The notes under the pieces: generated by a model
The model's database searches: none
Told to the model about the DNA's origin: nothing
The model's input: only the letters and a program-made list of their open reading frames with translations
Position numbers and translations under genes: made by a program
Shown here: in pieces, positions 9,232 through 20,400 of the stretch
Position numbering within the stretch: position 1 is the stretch's first letter
Layout of the letters: each line of letters starts with the position of its first letter
DNA from: Bacteroidales bacterium
GTDB taxonomy: Bacteria > Bacteroidota > Bacteroidia > Bacteroidales > UBA10428
NCBI GenBank assembly: GCA_016930375.1
Contig: JAFGGU010000070.1
Location: 1 to 64,000, forward strand
Length of the DNA stretch: 64,000 nucleotides
Direction of reading: 5' to 3'

Positions 9232-10390
9232 GATAATTCTGCTGATTGATTTTTCGGAGGAATATACCAAGAATTTACTCCGGGGGATCACACGGTTTTC
9301 CAGGGAGCATGGTCCCTGGGTATTTTGCCGCATGCCTACATTCTACAGGGAAACTATTGGTATTGAAGGCATTATTAAGTGGGCGAAGGAATGGGGAGCT
9401 CATGGCATATTCGGCCAGTTGTACAATATTCCTGAAGTCGGGAAAATTATTGAAGCAGGGATTACCCTCATCGCGGTCGATTTCAAGGAAAGATTTACCG
9501 GAATCCCCAACATTACCGGTGGTTACCTTGAAGCAGGGAGGATGGGCGCAGATTATTTTCTGAAGAAAGGATATAAGAATTTTGCGTTTTATGGATTCAA
9601 AAACATTGTATGGTCACGAGAAAGAGCTTTGGGATTTGAAGACAGAATCAATAAAAGTGGCTTTACAGTGGAGTTTTTTGAGCATAAGAATGCAAGGTCC
9701 CGTGAACTATGGTATTATAAGCCTTCTTCGTTGAGCAACTGGCTGAAATCATTGCCCAAACCGGTTGCCCTGATGGCTTGTGACGATAATCAGGGTCAAC
9801 ACATCACTGAAGCATGCAGGTTTTCTGGAATAAGGATCCCCGAAGAGGTTTCCGTGCTTGGTGTGGATAATGATGAAACCACATGCGCCCTGTCGGATCC
9901 CCCTTTGTCAAGTATTGTCCTTAATACCGAGAAAGCCGGCTTTGAGGCCGCAAGGCTTATGGATCTTATGATCAGGAAGAAAAGCCAACAGGAGAAGGAT
10001 ATCATTGTTGAACCCATGCAGGTGGTAACCCGCCAGTCTACCGATATTTATGCCACCCATGACAAATACATTGCTTCCGCATTGAAATTTATACATCAGA
10101 ATATCCAGGCGAGCATCCGGGTAAATGATGTTTTAAAGCAACTTCCTTTGTCACGCCGATCACTTGAAAAAAGATTCCTGCAGATGACGGGCCTTCCTGT
10201 TTATAAATACATATATAACCTCCGCATTGAGAAGTTTGCTGAAAAGCTGCTGGAAACCGATAAGAACATCACGGAAATAGCCTTTGAAACTGGTTTCAGC
10301 GATGTTAAAAATATTTCCAGGAGGTTCAGGGCACTGATAGGATGTACTCCCAATGAGTACCGTAAAAAACATATGATCGGGAAACCATGA
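9224..10390 (+). CDS. XylR-like transcriptional regulator: LacI-type ligand-binding domain plus AraC-type HTH
   Basis: 'ALMACDDNQGQHITEACRFSGIRIPEEVSVLGVDNDE' and AraC HTH 'ITEIAFETGFSDVKNISRRFRALIGCTPNEYRKKH'. Confidence 0.9.
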   Translation: MHKIILLIDFSEEYTKNLLRGITRFSREHGPWVFCRMPTFYRETIGIEGIIKWAKEWGAHGIFGQLYNIPEVGKIIEAGITLIAVDFKERFTGIPNITGGYLEAGRMGADYFLKKGYKNFAFYGFKNIVWSRERALGFEDRINKSGFTVEFFEHKNARSRELWYYKPSSLSNWLKSLPKPVALMACDDNQGQHITEACRFSGIRIPEEVSVLGVDNDETTCALSDPPLSSIVLNTEKAGFEAARLMDLMIRKKSQQEKDIIVEPMQVVTRQSTDIYATHDKYIASALKFIHQNIQASIRVNDVLKQLPLSRRSLEKRFLQMTGLPVYKYIYNLRIEKFAEKLLETDKNITEIAFETGFSDVKNISRRFRALIGCTPNEYRKKHMIGKP

Positions 10391-10399
10391 TCTCTGTTA

Positions 10400-11413
10400 T
10401 CAGAAATGAGGACATGGAATGGCGCGGATCTTCCGGCGCCGGTTCTGAAGGGTTTTAAATTTATAATTCACCGAAATCTCATGCGATCCACCTGTAGTAT
10501 TGATCAGCCTCGATAAGGTGATGTCGTAGCTGTAGGAAATGGATAATGGCCCCGTATTATAACCGGTCAGCAGGGTTATGGCATCCTTCGATTCCGTATT
10601 GCTGATGGCAGGTATGCCCCTGTACCAGATCCCAAGCATGAATGGAGCATTGATGTGATACAGGCCAAGGTCGAGCTGGTGAAGCCGTTCCTGGGTTTTA
10701 TAATGAAAAGTCAAGGATATATTCTTCCTGGTTTTGGTGATATGAGACTTATTCAGCAGGTCAAAGGTTATTCCTCCGTAAGCCGAAAAAAGAAGCGGGG
10801 AATAATCCTCCTGATCAGGAAGGTTCCGGTTAAACTTCATCAGATGGTTCCCGGTGATCCCGATCCAATATTTATCGCTGAAAACCATACCTGATAGTGC
10901 AAAATCGAAATGGTGGAATCGATCGTCATCATACATCTCGATCGTGGAAGACAGTATCTCTCCGTTCACGATCTGATCTGAAAAAGTGAGCGCCCCGCTG
11001 TTAATCCTCCTGGTAAAATACTGGGCCTGAATTCCGGGGACAAAGTGCCACCTGTCATTGAAACTGATCCGGAAAGAGTACTGCGTCGAAGCGTATGTCG
11101 AATTGATCAGCCCGCCGGCATCATCATACATGATGGATAATCCGACTCCAAGCTTGTATTTTTCAATATAGGTATCGGCAAACAGCGACGATGTCATAAA
11201 TGAATGAGGTAACTGTACCCATTGCGACCGGATGTTCATGCTGATTCTGGGAGCGCCCACTGAACCTGCAAACGAGGGTCCCAGGTACAACGGCGCAGAG
11301 TAAAATTGTGAGAGCTGCGGATCCTGCGCCATCAACACGTAAGTGCTGTTTCGCATGCCGGTGAGCAACAAAATCAGAACCAGATATTTAATTGTGTTTC
11401 TTGTATTCATCAT
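10400..11413 (-). CDS. Type IX secretion system membrane protein, PorP/SprF family
   Basis: 'QDPQLSQFYSAPLYLGPSFAG' N-terminus and beta-barrel pattern typical of PorP/SprF. Confidence 0.9.
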   Translation of the reverse strand: MMNTRNTIKYLVLILLLTGMRNSTYVLMAQDPQLSQFYSAPLYLGPSFAGSVGAPRISMNIRSQWVQLPHSFMTSSLFADTYIEKYKLGVGLSIMYDDAGGLINSTYASTQYSFRISFNDRWHFVPGIQAQYFTRRINSGALTFSDQIVNGEILSSTIEMYDDDRFHHFDFALSGMVFSDKYWIGITGNHLMKFNRNLPDQEDYSPLLFSAYGGITFDLLNKSHITKTRKNISLTFHYKTQERLHQLDLGLYHINAPFMLGIWYRGIPAISNTESKDAITLLTGYNTGPLSISYSYDITLSRLINTTGGSHEISVNYKFKTLQNRRRKIRAIPCPHF

Positions 11414-11429
11414 GAATATCCATTCCTGT

Positions 11430-14400
11430 TTATTTAATCAGCAATACCGTTCCGGTTTTAAAGAATTCAGATCCGCTTACGTACCTTCCGGTTGCTTTCC
11501 ATACATAAACATCCTTGGCAAGCAGTGCTCCTTTATAATATCCATCCCATCCTATATTTACATCCGTACTTTCAAAGAGGAGTACCCCCCACCGGCTGTA
11601 AACTTCCAGTCTGTAATCCGAAATATTCTCATGATAGGGATGAAAGACATCATTGCTGCGGTCATTCTCTGAATAAATGCCACCACGGGATCCGCCCGGA
11701 TCAGGTGTAAATGCATTGGGGAAAATGATCAGACCGTCCTCGGCAACATATATTACTACTGAAGCGGTATCGGTGCAGCCTTCTGCCGATGCAACAGTAA
11801 GAGTAATGGTATATTCCCCGCTGTTTTCATAATAGTGCATGGGATTGACCTCCTGGGAGGTCTGGTTGTCACCGAAATCCCAGGCATATACCGATGCCCC
11901 ATAGGAATAATCGTAGCAACGCATGGGTTTGTTCACAAAGGCCGTATCAGGCGCGAATTGAAAATCGGCAATAGGTGGACGGTGAACGGTGATGACCGTA
12001 TCACGGGTCACTACCCTGCTGTCGGGGCCAAATGCCGTGAGGCGTACCACAAAACTGCCGGGATAGTCATATGTATGTGTCACATTCACCTGATCCGACA
12101 TGACGCCATCACCCAGGTCCCACTGGTAGGTGGTACCGTATTGTGTTGTATTGGCAAACGCCACGATAAGGCCGGGACAACCTTCGATCTGATCCGGTAT
12201 AAAACCAATCTTTGGCATTACCTTGTAATTGACCATGACCTGGTCACGCGCCACACAGCTACCCAACGTTATGGTCCATTCAAATGTGTTACCACCTGCT
12301 CCCAGGTTATTCACAGAAGTCATAAAGTTGCCCGGCTCTCCGATGTTGCCGGCGCCGGCAATGAGCAGCCATTCTCCTTTCCCTCTTCCGGGATTATTAC
12401 CTGTAAGGGCGGCGACAGGTTCATAAACGACCATATCCTCACCGGCATATACACTGGCAAGGTTATTGGTAATCACTATGTCATCATCCGAAACACATTC
12501 ACCATTCCGTGTAGTCCAGCGTAAAGTGTTTTCTCCGAAGATGAGTCCGTTGACGGTAGTATTGAAATTGAGGGAATCTACGAATACCCCTTTTCCACTG
12601 ATCACTTCCCAGTAACCTGTTCCTACGGCAGGCGAATTGGCAAAAAGAATTGCGGATTCATTGCAAACCTCTGCATCAGTGCCAGCATCAGCAATGGTGG
12701 GAGAATTGTTCACCACCAGGATCTCATCTGACGAGGTACAGTTCTGATTGGTGATCGTCCATGATAGAGTATTGTTGCCCAATGCAAGCTCTGTAACAGC
12801 CGTGTAAGGTGAGTGGATATATTCGATGAGTCCTGAACCGCTTGTAACCGACCATGTTCCGGTACCGTAAAGCGGTGTGTTGGCGCTCAGGTATCCTGCG
12901 CTGTTGCACACGGCAAAATCAGAACCTGCTATGGCTGCCGTAGGCAGATTGTTGGTGATGATCACGGTATCGGTCACGGAACATCCCGTGGTTGATACGG
13001 TCCATTTCAGGATATTGGAACCATTGGCGAGATTGCTTATAGCAGTGTTGTAAATTCTATTATCTGCCAGTGAAGCCGATCCCCTGATAAACGACCACGA
13101 ACCGTCGCCATTGACAGGCGGGTTGGCATACAGACTTGTTGATGCCGAGCAAAGAGCCTGGTCCTCACCGGCATATACATCTATCGGCAGATTATTATTA
13201 ATGATCACTTCATCGGTAAGCACGCATCCGGCATGGTCAGTCGTCCATCGCAGCAAATTGGCCCCGGGTCCAAGGTTGGAAATTGCGGCCAGGGGATCAT
13301 GCAGGTCGGAGATATTTCCTGATCCGCTCAGGATCGACCATGTTCCCTGGCCCTGTAATACCATTCCGGCATGAAGCTGTGTATGATCCTGGCACAGATA
13401 AGTATCCTGGCCTGCAAATGCACGGGTCGGAAGGTTATTTACAATGGTAATCTCATCATAAGAACTGCAACTGTTCTTGCTGATGGTCCATCTCAGGATG
13501 TTGGTTCCTTTTGCCAGGTTCTCCACAATGGTATTGGCCGAATGCGGATCAGTAATTGTTGCACCGGTGGCTCCTCCGATAAGTGTCCAGTATCCGTTGC
13601 TGTACCCGGCATCGTTGGCCTGCAGCACCGTGCGATCGGCACACAGTACCTGATCTGTGCCTGCGTTGGCCTGAACAAAGTCGTTGCTGATAATGGTTTC
13701 GTCGTAAGAACTGCACTCAAGGTAGGTGATCGTCCAGCGGAAGATATTCTCTCCTGCCCCCAAATTCCTGGCCATGGTAGTGGCAGCATTCAGGTCCTCT
13801 ATATTGGCGGAACCGCTTTGCAGTGACCACATACCATTTCCGGTCACGGGTACATTGGCCACCATCATAACGGAATCGGTACAAATTGACATGTTGGCAC
13901 CCAGGCGGGCTATGGTCGGCTTATGTGAGGTGATCACAAGGGTGTCAAAAGAATAGCAGCCGGCGTTCCTGACTGAATAAATCAGATAATTATCATCCCT
14001 TCCGAGATCGCGGGCAATATTGCCGGTAAACCGGGCAGCACCTGTAAGCACGCTCCATTCTCCCACACCGAATGTAGGTACATTCGGGTTGAGAACAATG
14101 GTATCCTCGCAGGTAACAACATCAAAACCGGCCTCTGCATCTGTGGGCGTATTATTGGTGATGGTTACCAGTGAAGTTGAAATGCAGGTACCATTTGTGA
14201 TGGTCCATCGGAAATTATTATTCCCCCTGGCCAGGTTTCTGACAAAGGTGGTGTTGGATGATGCATTTTCAAAGGTTCCTGACCCGCTGGCGATGGTCCA
14301 GGTGCCCGACCCGATGTAAGGCAGATTGGCATTCAGCTTTGCCGAATCTGCGCATACCGACAAGTTCACACCTGCATTGGCCGTAGTTGGCAGATTATTG

Positions 14401-17400
14401 ACAATGATGACCGAATCGGAGGTTACCCCGTTCAGGAAAGCTGTCCAGATCAGCACGTTTTCTCCCTGTCCCAGGTTGTAAGCGGTTGTATTGTAGAGAC
14501 TGTTATTGGCGAAGGTGGCAGATCCGCGTTTTACAGACCATTCACCATAGCCGGGGTAAGGATTTCGGGCATTGAGCCTTGCCGAACTGCTGCACACAAT
14601 CTGGTTAGCCCCTGCATCCGTAGTATCGGTAAGGATGTTTTCGATGATCACCGTATCGGAGGATACACAGCCATTGTGTGTGATCAGCCATTCGAATATA
14701 TTTGAGCCTCTTCCCAGGCCTGTAACCAGCGTATTGTATGCTCTCCGGTCGTTCAGGTTCCCTGAACCATTGAGAAGGTACCACTCACCGGTTCCTATCG
14801 ACGGATTATTGGCATTCAGGTTGGTATAATCCGCGTGAATGGCCTGATTGGGACCGGCATTCGATTCGGTTGGAAGATTATTGGTGATGATCACCGTATC
14901 GTAACTGATACAGCCATTGTTATTAACCGACCATTTGAAGATATTCCTGCCCTGTGCCAGTCCGGAGACTATGGTATTCGGGTTATACCGGTTGATGTTG
15001 TAACCTGCCCCGGAGATGATCGACCATTCTCCAACACCGGTTACAGGTGCAGTTGCATGCAGGGCATAAATATGGTTGCAAATAGATGTGTCTTTCCCGG
15101 CATCCACGATCAGCTGATTGTTGTATAGGGTGATCGTATCGGTAACGGCACAGCCATTATTCGTTACGGTCCAGGTGAACTGATTTGCGCCGATGCGAAG
15201 GCTGCTCACCTGTGTAATCGGCTGAAGTTGCTGGTGTATTGAAGCTGGTCCGCTTATTACCTGCCAGAGGCCTGTGGCACCCGCCTCAGGCGGGTAGGCT
15301 GAAAGAACAGCCTGATCAGAACAAACACCGGCATTTTCACCGGCATAGGTGACTGGCAAAGGATTTGCTGTGATTATCAGAACCGGGGATGCCGGTCCCC
15401 GACCACATCCGTTTATTCCTCTTACACTTAACGGTCCGCCCAGTTCATGATTCATAAATGTCACCTCAATCTCCCGGGTATTCTCACCTGAAGTGATAAA
15501 AGCACCCGGTGGTAAAAGCCATTCATAAGAATCGGCTTTCGGAATGGCCGCTACGCTGTAAACAACCTTTTCAGCACCCTGGCAAACTACACCAGGTCCG
15601 GCAATTGCACCGGCCGCAGCTGGATAAACATGAAGTGTGAGAATTCCGGGGTTGCTGTTCAATTGTCCGCAAACACCCGTTACTGCGCAGTGGTAGGAAC
15701 CACTGCCTGATGCCGTGAGTCCGGTAAGAATAAGCAGGGATGAATTAACACCGTCTCTACCGGGGCCGTTGGTCAGTGCAACACCATCCTTTACCCACTG
15801 GTAGTGCAAGGAATCACCTTCGGCATTTATACTGAATATGACCATGTCTCCCTCACACCGGTCGGCGTTTAACGGATGAACTGTAATTTTTGCCGGACGG
15901 TTCACCATAACAGGGAACGAGGGAGTTACAGCAATGCCGCATGAACCGCTGATCTGACAATGATAGTAGCCTGACATGACAGGTGTTACATTATTGAGGA
16001 TCAGGGATGACGCAGCAGTACCCATTACACCCGAACCGTCGGACAAAGGCATCCCATCCCTGTACCAGCGGTATGTAAGGTTACTTCCGGATGCCTTTAC
16101 TGTCAGAGAGCAGGACTGTCCCTCACACAGCGTATCGCCCGAAGGCAACAATGTGATCGACACAGGTTCGTAAACGGTAAGTGCAGCCGCATCCGAGTTC
16201 TGTGTAAACCCACAGTTATCGGTGATCACGCAACGATATAAGCCTTCATCAGCAGGGTTTACATGGTTAATTGTGATTGCGGCAGTATGAGCGCCGGTTA
16301 TCCGACCATCGTCGGCCAGAGCCACACCATTGAATTCCCAATGGAAGGACAGGTTGTTGCCTGATGCGGTTACCGAGAAACTTACTGCATCGTCCAAACA
16401 TTTTGCACTGCTTAAAGGATGCGCAGTGATAAGGCCCTTCTGATTGACAACAACGATGGCAGGATTCGAATTGACGCTGCTGCAGGTGTTGGTAATTTCA
16501 CAGGTATAGGAACCTGCATTCGAAACATTAATATTATCAATATGCAGGGCGGCTGCAGATACTCCGCTGATGTTATTTTCGTTGGTCAGTGGCGTTCCGT
16601 CTTTCTTCCATTGGAAGATGAGGTTATTGCCTGTTGTTCCTGTCTGCAATAACACGTTCTGTCCTTCGCATACGTTGGCACCAACAGGTTGAAGCGTAAC
16701 GGCAGGAGGAACTGTTATGGAAATGACAGCGGGCTGTGACGACTGACTGTTGCAAATGCCGGTAACGACACACTGGTACACACCTGCAGTTGCAGGATCC
16801 GCACTGGCAATATTCAGCACCTGTGTGAGGGAACCGGAGATTCCTGATGCATCGGTTAAGGGTGCAGTGTCCTTTTCCCACTGGTATGTGTTGCCTGTTC
16901 CTTTGGTCGCTACAATCAGTGTCATGCCGTCGCCGGCGCAAATGTCAGCATTCAAAGGTTGCGTTTGAACTGCGGTAATTTCATTTACTGTAAGTGTGGC
17001 AGGAATGCTCACAGTGCTGCCGCAAGTTCCCGTGACAACACAGGTATAAGCTCCTGCATGCTGAAGTGCTGCATTGCTTATCGAAAGCACCCTGGTTAGG
17101 GTTCCCGAAATCCCGTTACCATCGGTCAGTGGCTGTCCGTTCTTTAGCCACCGGAAAGCCATAGACGCCCCTGTGGCATTTACTTCAATCGAATGGATAC
17201 CGCCTTCACACACTGAACCCGAAATCGGTTGGGTGGTAAACTGTGGACCGTTGTTGACTTCTAATTGTGCCGGACTACTCATGAGGTTGCCACAGGGCCC
17301 TGTAATGATGCATTGGTACACGCCATTGTCCGATGTCCCGGCATTACTGATCTGAAGAACATTGGTAAGGGAACCGGAAATTTGACCGCCATCCGTCAGA

Positions 17401-20400
17401 TTAACACCTTCCTTTTGCCATTGATATCCGGCAGACGCGTAATTTGTATTCACGATGAACGTGGCCTGATTGCTGTTACATAGTGTCAGGGAGGTCGGCT
17501 GTATCGTGATTTCTACCAATGGATCAACAGTAACAAAAGCGGCAGTTGTATATGCCGTATTACAATTACCGGAAACCATGCATGTGTAGGCACCCTGATC
17601 GCCGGTAATGATATCCGATACAGCCAGTACGGAGCTGTTTACACCACTTATCCGGCCATCACCGATCAACGGCGATCCATTCCTGAGCCACTGATAAGTT
17701 ACTCCGCTACCTAATACCTGAACAGCCAGGTTAATGGATTGCTTTTCACAGACGGTTGTGTCATCCGGCTGGGAAGTGATGGAAACAGGCGTGGATATAT
17801 TAATGATTTGTGGTTCACTGTTTGCCGTACCGCATGCTCCGGTTACACTGGCATGATAGGATCCGGCATGGATCAAACTTACCGGAAAGATACTCATAAC
17901 CGGTGCAGCAGATCCCGATATACTGACATCGTCGGTAATAAGAGACCCGTTTTTATACCATCTGTATGCAAGGAAGTCACCTGTTGCCTCCACCAAAAGG
18001 GTTATCACCTCATCGGTACAGAGATCAGCGGATCCGGAGGTGAAATTTATTCTGGTATTCCGGTTTACGTACAGCAAAGCCGGGATTGAATTCTCCACGC
18101 CATCCACCAGGCAGTTATAGGATCCGGCATCCTGAGGTACCAGGTTGGTGATATTCAGTGAAGCCTGCTGAGTTCCGGTAATGTTGCCGTTATCCGACAG
18201 GTTGATACCGTTCTTTTTCCATTGATAGGTATGCGGGGAGCCCGCCGCGGTGATCACGAATGATACGCTTTCCCCTTCACATTTGGTAGCTCCGTCGGGC
18301 TGGTCAATGATAATGCTTGATGCGAGCAAGGTAAGCGTGGCAGGATTGCTGGCAACGGTTCCGCAGTAACCGCTGATGAAAACATTGTAGGTGCCGGCAT
18401 GGGCTGCAGAAACTCCTGTAACGGATATTTGATGAGTTTCCGAACCGGAAACTCCTGCTCCATCGGTCAGGGTCATACTATTGAATTGCCAGTTATAAGT
18501 GAGACTGTCACCTGTGGCGGTAACGGCAAAGCCAGCATTGCCACCCACCAGTACCGAGTAATCGGCCGGCTGGAAAAGTATAACGGGAGCGGTCTGAACA
18601 TCAATTCGTGTTACGGGTGTATTAACCGGGTTGCAGATTCCTGTTACCTCACAGGTATAATTGCCTTCATCGCCGGTTGTTAGTGCGGTTATTCGCAGAG
18701 TAGGGGATTGGGCACCCGAGATCCTTGCATCGTTATTCAGGCTGATACCGTTCTTCTTCCACTGGTATGTCAGGGCATCTCCGGTAACTGTAACGCTAAG
18801 TGTAGCCATTGTTCCCTCACATGGTGTCAGCAGGGCTGAAGGATGCATGACGACGCTTAAAGGCTCCGATACTGTTATCCGGACGGCTTCTGAAATTTCT
18901 GTTCCACATACTGAGCCTACGAGGCAGCGGTATGTACCCGAATCAGCTTCTGTTACGCCGGTAATAGTCAACACCGGAGAAATGGCACCGGGAATGTCTG
19001 TCATTCCTTTCTGCCATTGATAGGTAAGTCCCGTTCCTTCAGCAACGATGGTCAGCGAAATATCCTCACCTGAACAGGAGTTGGTATTTCGGGGTTGTGA
19101 GGTGATTGTTGCCGGCTGATTGATCCAGACCTGCGTACCGTTTGTGACGGCATAAGAACAGCTATTGGCAATCTGACAAAAGTAAAGACCTTCGTGCGAT
19201 TCATCGGCATTGTTAATAATAAGCTTTGCCGTTGTTGAACCGGTTATTACACCGTTATCTGACAGAGGATTCCCATTGTAAAGCCATTGATACTGCAGAT
19301 GACTGCCTCCTGCCACAACATTCACCGACACAAGACTTCCCGCACAGCTGGTCACAACCTGTTGCGGTTGTGTTATAATGGCCGGCGGTGTTTCAACAGT
19401 GAGCCGGGCTCCCTCACTGATAACCTGTCCGCAAGGGCTGCTGAGTAAGCAGCGATATAATCCGGTATCAGTTTCTGCAACAGAGGTCATGGCATACGAT
19501 GATGCCGTTGCACCGGGTATATTAGCTCCGTTCTTTTGCCACTGGTAGGTGACGGATGTTCCCGTGGCTTGTATCTCAAATCCTGCACCCTGTCCCACAC
19601 AACTCGTTGTAAGTTTTGGCTGAACCAGGATATTGATGTTTTCCAGCACGGTTACAATAGCCGGATCGGTCATATCGGTTCCGCAGATGCCCGTGACTAT
19701 GCCATGATAAACACCCGAATGGACCGGAGCTGCCGGATTTATTACAAGATTGGAAGTGGTACTGCCACTGATCGAATCATTATCTGTTATGGCGGCACCA
19801 TTGAATTTCCATTGATAGGTCAAACCTGTGCCGGTTGCGGAAAAGTGAAGGGTTGCAGAATTATCTTTGCAAAGCGATACGTTTTCAGGAGACAGTGTCA
19901 CATTGACAGCCGGACTCACAGAAAGCATAGCTGCTTCGGAGAAAATCACTCCGCAGGCACTGGTCATTTTGCAGCGATAGATACCCTGATCGGAAGAAGC
20001 GGCATTGGTGATCACCAATGTTGCTGTATTCTGACCGGGAAGGTTGATGTTGTCTTTCTGCCATTGGTATGTAAGAATTCCCAAAGCTGCTATACTGAAA
20101 CTCGTTGATTGGGTCTCACACACAGTGCTGTTTTGCGGCTGCGCTGTAATAACAGGGTCCGGTATTACGGTCAGGGCAACATCATGGGTTTGTTCTGTGC
20201 CGCAAAACCCTGAGAGTCGTGCTGTGTAGATTCCGTTATTGGTCGTGTTTACTGAGTCTAATCCCAGTACCGCCGACTGTGTACCATGCACTCCGTTTCC
20301 TTCTGTGAGTAATACACCGTCTTTAAGCCAACTCCAAACGAGATCCGAACCTGTTCCGTGGGTAGTAAACTCTGCTGATCCGTTCTCACAAATAGTTGCC

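Noticed and set aside
9224-10390. Simple LacI repressor
   Set aside because: The C-terminus is a clear AraC-type HTH and there is no N-terminal LacI HTH, so it is a XylR-like hybrid.
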